The notes beneath the pieces are model-generated. The model was not told the origin of the DNA and ran no database searches. It saw nothing but the letters and a program-made list of their open reading frames with translations. The position numbers and the translations under genes were made by a program. Shown here piece by piece: positions 1 through 9,219 of a stretch of 58,747 nucleotides of DNA. Position 1 is the first letter of the stretch. Each line of letters starts with the position of its first letter. The stretch is from Fuerstiella sp. (lineage in GTDB: Bacteria; Planctomycetota; Planctomycetia; Planctomycetales; Planctomycetaceae): positions 1 through 58,747 of the forward strand of contig JAKVAY010000057.1 in assembly GCA_022447185.1 (NCBI GenBank), in the 5' to 3' direction.

Positions 1-2
1 GG

Positions 3-1127
3 CTGGTGGAGGATCTGGACTGGTGGTCCGCACTGAATTTTGCTCATCCACGTGTGCGAGCACTGAGGTTGCGTACGATTGAAGAATTTTTTGATCGCTG
101 GGATTTTGACGGGATCGAACTGGACTGGCTAAAGCACACGCTCTACTTCCCGCGCGGGACAGAACGAGAGAATGCACATTACCTGACTGAATTTATGCGG
201 TCCGTTCGCGAGAGTCTTCAACGTCGGGCGCAAGATCGTGGACGGCCGATTGAACTGGCGGTGCGCGTACCGGAGCGTCTGGAGTGGTGCGAGAATGGCG
301 GGTTTGAGGTGGCGCGTTGGGTCCACGAAGATCTTGTTGACATGCTGATTGTTGGTCAGGCTCTGACCGACCTGCCAACCCTTGGGGAGTTTCATGAGTT
401 GACGGCAAAGCGTCACGTACCCGTATATCCGTGTATCACACCGTTCGGAAACGGCTACGGGATCAGTCCGGACGAGGTGATTCGTGGAAGTGCAGCCAAT
501 CTTTGGGCCGATGGTGCTGACGGCCTGTACGTTGGCAATTGGTGTTTTCACGGATCGTGGCGACGTCATTTGCTTGGACAGATCTCCAGCCCGGATCGTC
601 TGGTTCGGCTGCCACAGCGGTACATACTTTCACATCGCGTTGCTGTGCCCAGAGGACAAACCGGCGCGGACTACATCCGCTACAATATTCAGGGACAGGA
701 CGCACCACTGCCAGCGCATTTGAAAGAAAAGGTCCCTCAACGATTTTTGCTGGGTGGCGGAGCCGAACCTGACTCGACGCTGGTTTGGCCGGAGAAGGCC
801 GAACTATGGATCGGTGTCGATTTTCTGGGTGACCAGGATGTTTTGAGTGTGACCATGAATGGCAACGTACTGAATGTTCCCATCAACGAAGGACGCGTGG
901 TTCTTTCAATTCTGGGCGAACGCATCGAGGTGCCTGCTGGTGACGGAATTCTTGGCTTTCCGGTTCAGACGTCACTCGACGAAGAATTCCAGGGCATCCG
1001 TATTGATGTCCCTCCGGAAATTCTGAAGCGGCATCGCAATGAGCTGGAGGTCGTTGTCACTGAACGTTCGCCTGGTCTGAAGCAGGACCTGCGTATCAAC
1101 CGCCTGGAACTTGATCTGGTGTTTTGA
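3..1127 (+). CDS. glycoside hydrolase-like TIM-barrel protein, 5' truncated
   Basis: The frame is open to the window edge, so the N terminus is missing; a GTG at 6 is only the first possible start codon seen. The visible 374 residues begin in the middle of a TIM barrel. The strand-end motif FDGIELDWL (about residues 35-43) and later segments such as ADGLYVGNW resemble planctomycete proteins annotated as family 10-like (GHL10/DUF4015 type) glycosyl hydrolases, with Glu/Asp at barrel strand ends. The C-terminal third looks like a beta-sandwich. It ends 6 bases before the convergent DUF1501 gene. A role in glycan breakdown is inferred; the substrate is unknown and the signal peptide, if any, lies outside the window. 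Confidence 0.7.
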   Translation: MVEDLDWWSALNFAHPRVRALRLRTIEEFFDRWDFDGIELDWLKHTLYFPRGTERENAHYLTEFMRSVRESLQRRAQDRGRPIELAVRVPERLEWCENGGFEVARWVHEDLVDMLIVGQALTDLPTLGEFHELTAKRHVPVYPCITPFGNGYGISPDEVIRGSAANLWADGADGLYVGNWCFHGSWRRHLLGQISSPDRLVRLPQRYILSHRVAVPRGQTGADYIRYNIQGQDAPLPAHLKEKVPQRFLLGGGAEPDSTLVWPEKAELWIGVDFLGDQDVLSVTMNGNVLNVPINEGRVVLSILGERIEVPAGDGILGFPVQTSLDEEFQGIRIDVPPEILKRHRNELEVVVTERSPGLKQDLRINRLELDLVF

Positions 1128-1133
1128 GTCTGG

Positions 1134-2570
1134 TCACGCGAGTGCTTCTGTGATGATTTGTCCACCCAAATCAGTAAGACGTTTGAATCGTCCGGCATGG
1201 TAGAACGTTAGTTCCATGTCATCCAGTCCCATCTGATGCAGGATCGTGGCGTGCAAATCATGCATGTGGTACGTGTTGTCCACTGCGTTGATGCCGAGTT
1301 CGTCTGTTCCACCAACGACTGCACCACCCTTGACACCGCCACCTGCCATCCAGGCGATCATGGCCCGTTTATTGTGATCGCGACCGGGACTGGTACGGAA
1401 AAAGTTCATCGAGTTGTCAGCTGTCCGGCCGAATTCGCCTCCCCATACGACCAGTGTGTCGTCCAGCAGTCCACGCTGTCGAAGATCTGTGAGTAGTCCG
1501 GCCATTGGCACATCTGTTCTTTCGGCACAGCGACGATGGTTACTGGCAATATTTTCATGTGAGTCCCAGCCGTTGCAATAGATCTGAATAAACCGGACAC
1601 CTCGCTCCACCATCCGGCGTGCCATGAGACACTTGCGACCCATCTCATCTGTCACCGGCGCATCCAGTCCATACAGTTCCTGCGTGTGTTGTGATTCCTG
1701 ACTGACATCCAGAGCATCCGGCACGGAAGTCTGCATTCGAAAAGCCAGTTCATACTGTCGCATCCGTCCCATCAGGTCATGATTTCGAGGATTCAAATGC
1801 AATGTCTTTTCGTTCAATCTGTTCAACATTCTGAGGTTGTTGTACTGGCGCTGTGGCCCGATTCCCTTGGGCTGCAAGTCTACGATCGGCGGTCCAACAG
1901 GATTGAGCAGAGTTCCCTGGCATTCCGTGGGCAGGTACGCATTTGACCAGTTCATTGCACCACCGAAGACACCACCGGAAGTATCAGGCAGCACGACAAA
2001 TCCCGGCAGATTTTCGTTTTCGCTGCCGAGTCCGTATGCCACCCACGACCCGACAGAAGGGCTGCCGGGAATCGGCATCCCGGTATTCATGAAAAACGTC
2101 GCTGTGGTATGCGCTTCAACGCTCGTATGCAGAGACCGGATAATCGCCATGTCGTCGACACATTTTGCAAGTCGAGGAAAGATGTCCGATACTTCAATGC
2201 CGGATTCGCCGTGTTTTTGAAAAGTAAACGGACAGGCGACGTACATTCGTTTTACGAGACTGCCATAGATCCGTGTGACAGGTTGACCGTGGAGTCTGTT
2301 TAGTTCGGGTTTTGGATCAAAGGTGTCCATCTGACTCGGAGCACCGGACATGAACAGGAAGATGCAGGATTTGGCTTTGCCTGGCAGGTGTCCGGACCGT
2401 GGAGAGAGGACTTTCGAATCATTTGCCTGGACAACACCGTCACGCTGCAGCAGTGACGTAAGTGCCAAAGCGCCGACACCGTTTCCGAAGTTGTACAGCA
2501 GGTTGCGACGATCCAGTCCATGACTGCATTGAGCCGCTGACATTGCTGATGGAATCTGCTGCTGTTTCAT
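1134..2570 (-). CDS. DUF1501 family secreted protein
   Basis: A 478-residue protein of the DUF1501 family, which is greatly expanded in planctomycetes and has a sulfatase/alkaline phosphatase-like fold. An ATG at 2570 is preferred over the GTG one codon upstream. The N terminus has a Tat-like signal (DRRNLLYNFG followed by a hydrophobic stretch ending in ALTSLL). Family motifs are clear: WGGEFGRTADN, the GRDHN segment and MIAWMAGGGVKGG near the C terminus. The gene follows the DUF1549/DUF1553 gene on the same strand after about 80 bases, the usual planctomycete pairing, so the two are probably co-transcribed and act together outside the cytoplasm. The biochemical function of the pair is not established. 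Confidence 0.93.
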   Translation of the reverse strand: MKQQQIPSAMSAAQCSHGLDRRNLLYNFGNGVGALALTSLLQRDGVVQANDSKVLSPRSGHLPGKAKSCIFLFMSGAPSQMDTFDPKPELNRLHGQPVTRIYGSLVKRMYVACPFTFQKHGESGIEVSDIFPRLAKCVDDMAIIRSLHTSVEAHTTATFFMNTGMPIPGSPSVGSWVAYGLGSENENLPGFVVLPDTSGGVFGGAMNWSNAYLPTECQGTLLNPVGPPIVDLQPKGIGPQRQYNNLRMLNRLNEKTLHLNPRNHDLMGRMRQYELAFRMQTSVPDALDVSQESQHTQELYGLDAPVTDEMGRKCLMARRMVERGVRFIQIYCNGWDSHENIASNHRRCAERTDVPMAGLLTDLRQRGLLDDTLVVWGGEFGRTADNSMNFFRTSPGRDHNKRAMIAWMAGGGVKGGAVVGGTDELGINAVDNTYHMHDLHATILHQMGLDDMELTFYHAGRFKRLTDLGGQIITEALA

Positions 2571-2654
2571 CACCGTGTCGATTCTGTTCTGTTTTGTTAT
2601 TTGAAATGCTCTTCTGCAGATTCCAGTCAGCCTGCGCCGTGTGCTGTGAGGCTG

Positions 2655-4850
2655 TTACTGAAGGTACAGAAACTCATTGCTGTTCAGTAGTACAAGACAC
2701 AAATCGGTTAACGAGCCGGTCGGGCCCGCTGTATGGTCGAATTTTGACTCGATTCGGGCAGTCGTGGCCGGGAATTGTTCGTCCCGTTCGAGGAATTTCA
2801 GACAGCTGTCCAGTTCTTCGGGGGTTGGTGATCGTTGATAGGCCAGCTGATATGCGTAAGTGATTTGTTGCGAAGAATCTGACCCGGATTCGCGAGTGAT
2901 ACGATTGGCAAATTCTTTGCTCTGCTGCTGCATGAACTGACTGTTGAAGAGTGCAAAAACCTGAGGTGTCACTGTCGTGACATCCCGAACCGGGCAGCTT
3001 TCGTCAATGTTGGCTCCGTTGAATACTTTGAGGAACGGAAGCTGCAGCGAACGACTCTGCAACATGTAAATTGTGCGTCGATGACGCTGTTCCGGTTCAG
3101 AAGGTTGCCACCAGGTTGGTGCTCGCTGCATCAATTCGTCATCCACCTCAGGAAAGAACGGAGGGCCACCCATCTCACGATTGAGTGATCCGCTCACTGA
3201 CAGCACGCAGTCACGAATCACTTCGGCCTCGTGGCGGATCGGACTGCGTACCCAAAGATATTCATTCTTACTGTCGATCTCATCGAATTCTGCCGCCTGC
3301 GGATGAATCATTGACTGTCGATACACGTTTGACGAAAGGATCAGGCGGTGCATGTCCTTGATACTGTATCCGCTGCGCCGGAACTGTACGGCGAGCCAGT
3401 CGATCAGATCGCGATAGATTCCACCGCTGCCGTTCACTCCAAAATCACTGGACGTGGCAATCAGTCCCTTTCCGAAGTGATACTGCCAGATACGGTTCAC
3501 CATGACACGAGCCATCAGAGGATTGTCGGGTCCGGCAATCCAGTCAGCCAGCAGTCTCCTGCGCGTGCCCGGCAATCCCGTCAGATCCACAGGTTCTGAG
3601 CTTCCCGTAACAGCGCTAAGGAAGCCCGGCTCGACAGCATCTTCTCTCAGCTTATAACTGCCACCGGACAGCACATAGGTTGCCACGTCATTTTTCAGAG
3701 AAGAATCCTTCGCGAGGTAAGCCGTTGGTTCGAAGTAGTCACGATGGTTGGGATTTGCAAAGCGTGCTGTCTGGCGTTTGATGTTTCTGTATGTGGCCAC
3801 CTCTTCAGGGGTAAAAAGGATGCCCTCGTCCATTGCCGTTGGAAGGTCCCGGCTGCCGTCTTCCGCAACGAGGTCCTTGAGCTCGGCAGTTGCCGCGGGT
3901 CGGTATCGTTTTCTCAGACGTTCACGGTACGATTTAAGTTTCTGATCCTGCCATTCTTTTCGTTTATCCAGCAGCGTCAGCCACGTCTGTTTCTGTTTTT
4001 CCCAGGTGTCCTGGTTCTGAATCGGTTTTTCGTACTGTCCGAACGGGAGCTTTTGGGGCCCGACCTCAAGTGGTGCAAAAAACGCCTCCATTCGATAATA
4101 GTCACTCGTTGGAATCGGATCGTACTTGTGATCGTGGCAGCGAGCACATTCAAGCGTGACACCCAGAAACACAGATCCTGTGACTCCCACAACATCTGTC
4201 AGGAAATCTCTCCGTGACAGTTGCGGTTCGGTTCGTTCCACAGGTACCCACAGATGCAGAAAAGCGAGTCCGATGCGGCCTTCGTCCCCGTACTTAAATG
4301 CGTCACCCGCCAGTTGCTCACGAATGAATCGGTCATACGGGCGATCCTGGTTGAAGGCACGAATCACATAGTCGCGATATCGCCAAATATGCGGGCGAGG
4401 ATAGTCGATTGCTCCACCGCGAGTGTCAGCGTAGCGGACGAGGTCCAGCCAATGTCGTCCCCAGCGTTCGCCGTAGCCCTCGTCATCCAGCAATTTCTCG
4501 ATGTGTTGTATGTAAGCCTCTTCTGACGGATCAGCGACAAACGATTTCATTTCCTGGGGGCTGGGAGGTAACCCGACCAGTCCGAACTGCAGCCGACGCA
4601 ACAAAGCCTGTGGAGAGGCTGGTGGGGCAGGTGTCAGTCCCTTTGACACCAGTTTGGAAAGTACAAAGGCATCAATCGGATTCCCAACTTGTTCCGACGT
4701 GGTGACTGGTGGGACCTCAGGCTCAACCAGCGGTGTCCATGGCCACTGTGGAGCTTCTTCCTCCGCTGATATGTGGTCCAAAGCCGGGATTAGGACAGCC
4801 AGCAGTACAAGATAACCTGTTGTCCGGAAGAATGGGTTCGAGGGGTTCAT
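2655..4850 (-). CDS. DUF1549/DUF1553 (PSCyt2/PSD1) secreted protein
   Basis: A 731-residue protein. The ATG at 4850 gives a clean signal peptide (hydrophobic TTGYLVLLAVLIPAL) and is preferred to an upstream GTG at 4898. DUF1549 occupies roughly residues 30-245, with the planctomycete signature RWGRHWLDLVRYADT and the motif ECARCHDHKYDP, which looks like a CxxCH haem-binding site. DUF1553 occupies roughly 420-690, with RVMVNRIWQYHFGKG and the SGYSIKDMHRLILSS segment. The N-terminal cytochrome-like PSCyt1 domain found in many relatives is absent. It is upstream of the DUF1501 gene on the same strand. Proteins of this family are thought to act in the planctomycete periplasm, probably in polymer degradation; the reaction is unknown. 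Confidence 0.93.
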   Translation of the reverse strand: MNPSNPFFRTTGYLVLLAVLIPALDHISAEEEAPQWPWTPLVEPEVPPVTTSEQVGNPIDAFVLSKLVSKGLTPAPPASPQALLRRLQFGLVGLPPSPQEMKSFVADPSEEAYIQHIEKLLDDEGYGERWGRHWLDLVRYADTRGGAIDYPRPHIWRYRDYVIRAFNQDRPYDRFIREQLAGDAFKYGDEGRIGLAFLHLWVPVERTEPQLSRRDFLTDVVGVTGSVFLGVTLECARCHDHKYDPIPTSDYYRMEAFFAPLEVGPQKLPFGQYEKPIQNQDTWEKQKQTWLTLLDKRKEWQDQKLKSYRERLRKRYRPAATAELKDLVAEDGSRDLPTAMDEGILFTPEEVATYRNIKRQTARFANPNHRDYFEPTAYLAKDSSLKNDVATYVLSGGSYKLREDAVEPGFLSAVTGSSEPVDLTGLPGTRRRLLADWIAGPDNPLMARVMVNRIWQYHFGKGLIATSSDFGVNGSGGIYRDLIDWLAVQFRRSGYSIKDMHRLILSSNVYRQSMIHPQAAEFDEIDSKNEYLWVRSPIRHEAEVIRDCVLSVSGSLNREMGGPPFFPEVDDELMQRAPTWWQPSEPEQRHRRTIYMLQSRSLQLPFLKVFNGANIDESCPVRDVTTVTPQVFALFNSQFMQQQSKEFANRITRESGSDSSQQITYAYQLAYQRSPTPEELDSCLKFLERDEQFPATTARIESKFDHTAGPTGSLTDLCLVLLNSNEFLYLQ

Positions 4851-5139
4851 ACTCAAATACCTGATTCTGTCCTGCACGATCGGCGTCGGGCAACTCACTT
4901 GGAAACGAGATATTCAGCGGTCGTTTTGCTTTAAAATACCATGTTTTGCGAGTCCAATCAAACTTTGAGCACAACGACTGGACTTATCTGCCTGTCATGA
5001 TGAATGAGGATTGACCGTTGGTAGTCACGGACATGGACCAATTCAGCAGGAAGTGAGTTGAAATCGAGGTGGAACTTCATTCAATCTGCAATTCGTTCAT
5101 CGTCGTTTGCCAGTCAGCTATCGTCGGAAATTCGTGAAT

Positions 5140-6309
5140 ATGCCCGTCATTATCGGTCGATTTGTTTGCACTGCCCTGTTGCTGATCATCGGATTCAGAT
5201 GTCCTCAGTCTGATGCGGCAACTTCTCCAGCCATTGATAGACACGTCGTTGTCCATGGTGCACCAGGAAAATTTGCGGGCTGGCCGGCAAATCACGGGAT
5301 GTGGATCTGGGATAACGAGATTCTGGTCGGCTTCAGCACAGGGATTCACAAGGATCTGGGAAAAAACCACAATATTGATCGTGAAAAACCGGAGCATCAC
5401 GTTCTTGCGCGTAGTCTTGATGGTGGTGAGACATGGAAGATGGAGTTTCCGAATGACCGGGGGATGCTGGTCAATGAAGGAGGCCAGCGCCACGGGATCA
5501 CAGATCCACAGCACTCAGAACCCCCACCTGCAGCGATTTCGGAACCGATCAACTTCGCTCATCCGAATTTTTGCATGACCATGCGGTTTCAGAACATCCA
5601 TGGAGGAACGTCGCGTCTGTACTACTCATACGACCGTGGGCACAACTGGAACGGACCGTTTGTCGTTCCATCCTTTGGTCAGTCTGGCATCATGGCACGT
5701 ACGGATTACATCGTAAACAGTCACAGCGACTGTCATGTATTTCTCACGGCGTCCAAGTCCAATCAACGGGAGGGGCGAGTCATCTGCGGACGCACCAAAG
5801 ATGGTGGGATCAACTGGCAGTTGGTTTCGTATGTTGGTCCGGAGCCACACGGATTCTCGATCATGCCATCAACTGTCCGGCTTTCCGCAACAGACCTGGT
5901 GATGACAACGCGACGGCGTGAAGGCAAAGGTGAAGCTCATCATCGCTGGATCGATACTTGGAGATCGTTGGACAACGGACAAAGCTGGAAGTTCCTCAAC
6001 AACGCTGTTGACGATCTTGGTGAAGGCAATCCTCCATCATTAATACAGCTTCGTGATGGACGTCTTGCGGTGACCTACGGTGACCGTAAATCGCCTTTTG
6101 AGATCGGTGTGAAATTCAGCAGTGATGGTGGACGCACATGGGGAAGTTCATTCGTTCTGCACACCGTTGGCGGTGGACGTGACATGGGCTACGCTCGGTC
6201 ACTTCAGCGACCAGATGGAAAGGTGGTGACTCTGTACTATCACTACTCACCAGACAACGTCCACCGACGCATCAGTGCCACCATCTGGGACCCCGGTACA
6301 GCAGAATAA
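5140..6309 (+). CDS. secreted sialidase / BNR-repeat exo-glycosidase-like protein
   Basis: A 389-residue protein read from the ATG at 5140, which gives a signal peptide (hydrophobic TALLLIIGF then a cleavage region before about residue 27); an in-frame TTG lies 33 bases upstream. Five Asp-box repeats of the S/T-x-D-x-G-x-x-W type can be seen near residues 92 (SLDGGETW), 164 (SYDRGHNW), 219 (TKDGGINW), 276 (SLDNGQSW) and 327 (SSDGGRTW), diagnostic of a six-bladed sialidase-type propeller. In planctomycetes such proteins are common beside DUF1501 genes and may attack sialylated or other sugar substrates. The catalytic Arg triad was not assigned, so hydrolase activity is inferred from fold only. 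Confidence 0.85.
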   Translation: MPVIIGRFVCTALLLIIGFRCPQSDAATSPAIDRHVVVHGAPGKFAGWPANHGMWIWDNEILVGFSTGIHKDLGKNHNIDREKPEHHVLARSLDGGETWKMEFPNDRGMLVNEGGQRHGITDPQHSEPPPAAISEPINFAHPNFCMTMRFQNIHGGTSRLYYSYDRGHNWNGPFVVPSFGQSGIMARTDYIVNSHSDCHVFLTASKSNQREGRVICGRTKDGGINWQLVSYVGPEPHGFSIMPSTVRLSATDLVMTTRRREGKGEAHHRWIDTWRSLDNGQSWKFLNNAVDDLGEGNPPSLIQLRDGRLAVTYGDRKSPFEIGVKFSSDGGRTWGSSFVLHTVGGGRDMGYARSLQRPDGKVVTLYYHYSPDNVHRRISATIWDPGTAE

Positions 6310-6479
6310 AGAGCGTTTCATCCTAGTATCATTTGTCCGCATTGTCTTAACGTCTCGTGTGTATCTGGACGACTGGAGCAATGCATTCCGCTGTCCGGGT
6401 TCGGCAACTTTCCATCGGATTCCCTGCTGCAGGCCGGGAAAGACTTGCGGTAACTCACCATGGAATTCAGGACTGGTCC

Positions 6480-8168
6480 CTATTCAAGGGGCGGAGGCTT
6501 AGTCATCGCTTTTTCAACTTCTGTCAGCAACTGTTCACCGCGAAATGGCTTATACAGGACTGCTTTCAGTCCAAGCTGTCGTGCCTTGACGATGGAATGT
6601 GATGCATCATAGCCGAAGCCGGTCATGAAAATGATGGGTGTGTGTGCATCGATGTCTCTCAGACTGCTGAAACATTCGAATCCGGTCATGTCTGACAATT
6701 GGATATCTGTCAGCACAACATCATAGGTCTGCGAACGTATCATCCGGCAGGCCGCTGCACCCGTTGGTACAGCTTCCACAACACATCCCTGAGGATCCAG
6801 CAGTTTGTGAGCTTCCGCGCGAACAGCTCGGTCAGAATCCACCACGAGGACTCGTTTTCGGACCAGGGCCGGTCGCTGAGGTCGATGCAGTCGAGGCTGA
6901 GGTACAAACGTGTCTGCCACCGGGTCCTCGGTCACTTCTCCAATACATGAACGAATCTGTCGAACATTTATCAGAATCTGCTGCAGTGTTTCCGACACAT
7001 TTGGATCATGTCCGATGTACTTTTCAAGGATTGAAGTCGCGTCAGTCAGGATGTCGTCCGTTGGACCTGCAACCTGCTGCTGAAGACGTACGGCATGCTG
7101 TTCCGCAGTTGTTGCCTTTTCTGCCATCATCAGCTGCAACTGATTGAGTGCCATTGCGACGACTGCGCCAAAATGTTCCAGAAACTCCAGATCTGCTTCA
7201 TCGAAAGTATCGGCCCCAGGGCCTTCCACGTTGAATGTTCCCAGAATGACGTCATCCAGTCGCAACGGCACTGTTAGTGAACTGCGAGCATATTCGGCTC
7301 CTCGCAGATAACGAGGTTCTGACTGAGTATCTGGGCAAAGGTAACTGCGTCCCGTTGCAGCGACATATCCTGTCAGGCCGTTCCCGTCCTCCCGAGCGTA
7401 CAACATTCGACACGTGGCTTCATCGTGCATCCCTTCCTGGAGCAGAGGAATCATCTGTTGTGTCGCCGGATCCAGTAGTCGTATTTCGATGGTATCGAAC
7501 CCAAGGATCTGCTGTGAGAATGTAAGAATATTCTCCTTAAGGATCTCGATACGGTCTTCATTCGACATCATGGCGACTTCGTCCGGTCGCAGATCGCTCA
7601 GTCGCATACCGGCGTCGTGGATGGCTGCGCTTTTTCGCCGTGCCAGTTCCTGTTGAGTAATATCGCGGAGACAAACAGATGTAAAAGTAGCTGAAGTTCC
7701 TTCTGGTGTCGGCAGCAGCGACCGTGAGGCCAGAGCCTCCACGTAGCGCCGGTTGGAAAGCTGAATGGTGACACAGCCTTTGGATCGGGCAACATCGGGC
7801 CATTTCTGACGAAGCAGCGTGATATTGTCTCTGTCGGCGTCGAATGATTCGAAATATGTCAGCCCTGTCAGCGGCTGGCCGTCGTGGGCGATTTCTGCGA
7901 ACGCCTGATTGTGCCAGACCACTCGCTGATGCTCGTCGACAAGTGCCAGTCCGTCTGCAATGCTGTCCAGAAACCCATGCGCACAAACCTGCAGGTCTGC
8001 TGAGTGTTCCATCAGCGATCCGGTGAACAGTACACCATCAACCGACGGTAAATCCTGATCTTTTTCGGTCCGAATGATATCGACAAAATCGCTCAGATTT
8101 CGGCAAAGATCAGATGTCACGTTGTCCACGTCACCGGACACCAGCAGACGCGGTCGCGAGATTGCCAC
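6480..8168 (-). CDS. PAS-GAF-receiver signalling protein lacking a kinase ATPase domain
   Basis: A 562-residue cytoplasmic protein starting at a GTG preceded by AGGA. A PAS domain (about residues 65-180) opens with FLDSIADGLALVDEHQRVVWHN. A GAF domain (about 205-345) follows, then a helical segment (about 350-415) placed where a HisKA dimerisation helix would sit but without an H-box His-Glu pair. A receiver domain occupies about 435-555, with the phospho-acceptor Asp in VVLTD and the conserved Lys in LYKPF. There is no HATPase domain, so it cannot be a histidine kinase; it is probably a phosphorelay or sensor output protein. No partner kinase is adjacent. It converges on the sialidase gene. 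Confidence 0.85.
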   Translation of the reverse strand: MAISRPRLLVSGDVDNVTSDLCRNLSDFVDIIRTEKDQDLPSVDGVLFTGSLMEHSADLQVCAHGFLDSIADGLALVDEHQRVVWHNQAFAEIAHDGQPLTGLTYFESFDADRDNITLLRQKWPDVARSKGCVTIQLSNRRYVEALASRSLLPTPEGTSATFTSVCLRDITQQELARRKSAAIHDAGMRLSDLRPDEVAMMSNEDRIEILKENILTFSQQILGFDTIEIRLLDPATQQMIPLLQEGMHDEATCRMLYAREDGNGLTGYVAATGRSYLCPDTQSEPRYLRGAEYARSSLTVPLRLDDVILGTFNVEGPGADTFDEADLEFLEHFGAVVAMALNQLQLMMAEKATTAEQHAVRLQQQVAGPTDDILTDATSILEKYIGHDPNVSETLQQILINVRQIRSCIGEVTEDPVADTFVPQPRLHRPQRPALVRKRVLVVDSDRAVRAEAHKLLDPQGCVVEAVPTGAAACRMIRSQTYDVVLTDIQLSDMTGFECFSSLRDIDAHTPIIFMTGFGYDASHSIVKARQLGLKAVLYKPFRGEQLLTEVEKAMTKPPPLE

Positions 8169-8293
8169 GCTTGTTTTCCTGGATGACTTGAGTCTGAAGC
8201 AGCACGTCGATTGCTTCCCGATTAAAACTCAACAACGTACCTGCCGAAAGGCCAACTCTCCGCGTTTTTCATGAATCGTATGAAAGTTCCAGA

Positions 8294-8803
8294 TCATTTG
8301 GTCGGTTCTTGAGTCTCTACGGCAGCGGATGAAGTGGAGTGCTTCTTCTTCTGCTGCTTTTCAATCCGTCCGAACATGTGACCGCCGATCGCGCCGTGTT
8401 GCCATGTTCCTGCATATCGATCGTTATGAAAGATCACACGACACGAAAATCCTTCTCCCAGCCCGGGGAGTCTGGCATCTGTCAGCGTCACTACCGGTGT
8501 GTCTCCGGCCCATTCCACAGGAACCGGGATTGGCAGTGTTGCATCAAATTTCATGTATTTGACACGGGCCGTAAATATCCAAAGCCCGCCGGTCGATTTT
8601 TCAACGCTGTTGATTTCATATCGTTCTTCTTTGGGAGCCGTTTTTGATTTTTGACCGTCAATGGTGAATGAACCGATCAGAACGGTCGTCGCCATACGTT
8701 CTGAAAACTCTTTATCACGTTGCTGATGAGATATGTCTTCGGACTGAGCCGGGTTGCACAGGACCAGGGTAAGCAATATCTGTCTCCACGGACGATTGAA
8801 CAT
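8294..8803 (-). CDS. small secreted hypothetical protein
   Basis: A 169-residue protein with an N-terminal signal peptide (ILLTLVLCNPAQS). The ATG at 8803 is preferred because an AGGAG lies 9 bases upstream of it; the ATG at 8812 would sit directly on that SD. The mature part is small, mainly beta by appearance, with Trp/Gly-rich motifs (GGLWIFTARVKYM, AGTWQHGAIGGHMFG) and a Lys-rich tail. I recognise it only as the kind of lineage-specific secreted protein common in planctomycetes and assign no function. It stands alone upstream of deoC in the opposite direction. Confidence 0.65.
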   Translation of the reverse strand: MFNRPWRQILLTLVLCNPAQSEDISHQQRDKEFSERMATTVLIGSFTIDGQKSKTAPKEERYEINSVEKSTGGLWIFTARVKYMKFDATLPIPVPVEWAGDTPVVTLTDARLPGLGEGFSCRVIFHNDRYAGTWQHGAIGGHMFGRIEKQQKKKHSTSSAAVETQEPTK

Positions 8804-9219
8804 TCTGGGCATCTCCTACCTGTGTATTGGAATGTTTCTTATTCATTGTCGCACTGTTGTTCACAGTTGTGACATCAGGGCCGTCAAAATATTAACCCGA
8901 ACATGATGTTGCGAAACTGCTGATGCCTGAGATTTTTCGCAGGAATTGTGTCCGGTCGTCCAATCAGGTCACCAACAGCTGAGAATCAACCGGGAAGTCG
9001 TCGATAGAGGGAAACGTGGAATCTTTCAGCGAATCGATCGTTCGAATCTTGTGCCGGTAATCCGGTACGAATTCATCTGTCAACGGCATAATATGTCATC
9101 GAAACATGATCTGCGCGGCGTGTGATCGGCGATTCGCTACCGCAGGGCTGCGGTAGTGTGAAATCCTTAAAGTGTCTCGGCAGATGGATGCAGACAACAA
9201 GCGGCAGGAGAGGCTTCAG
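8804..9219. other. divergent intergenic region without a gene
   Basis: This stretch separates the small secreted protein and deoC, which are transcribed away from each other. Short frames here have no good start or recognisable product. The only clear structure is the hairpin at 9137-9156, listed separately. Promoters for both genes must lie here but no convincing -35/-10 pair was identified. Confidence 0.5.
9137..9156 (+). promoter_or_regulatory. perfect 8-bp hairpin upstream of deoC
   Basis: CTACCGCA and TGCGGTAG form a perfect 8-bp inverted repeat around a GGGC loop, ending 63 bases before the preferred deoC start. It has no following T-run, so it is not a classical terminator. It could be an operator half-site pair or a 5' leader hairpin; which of these is inference. 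Confidence 0.4.
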
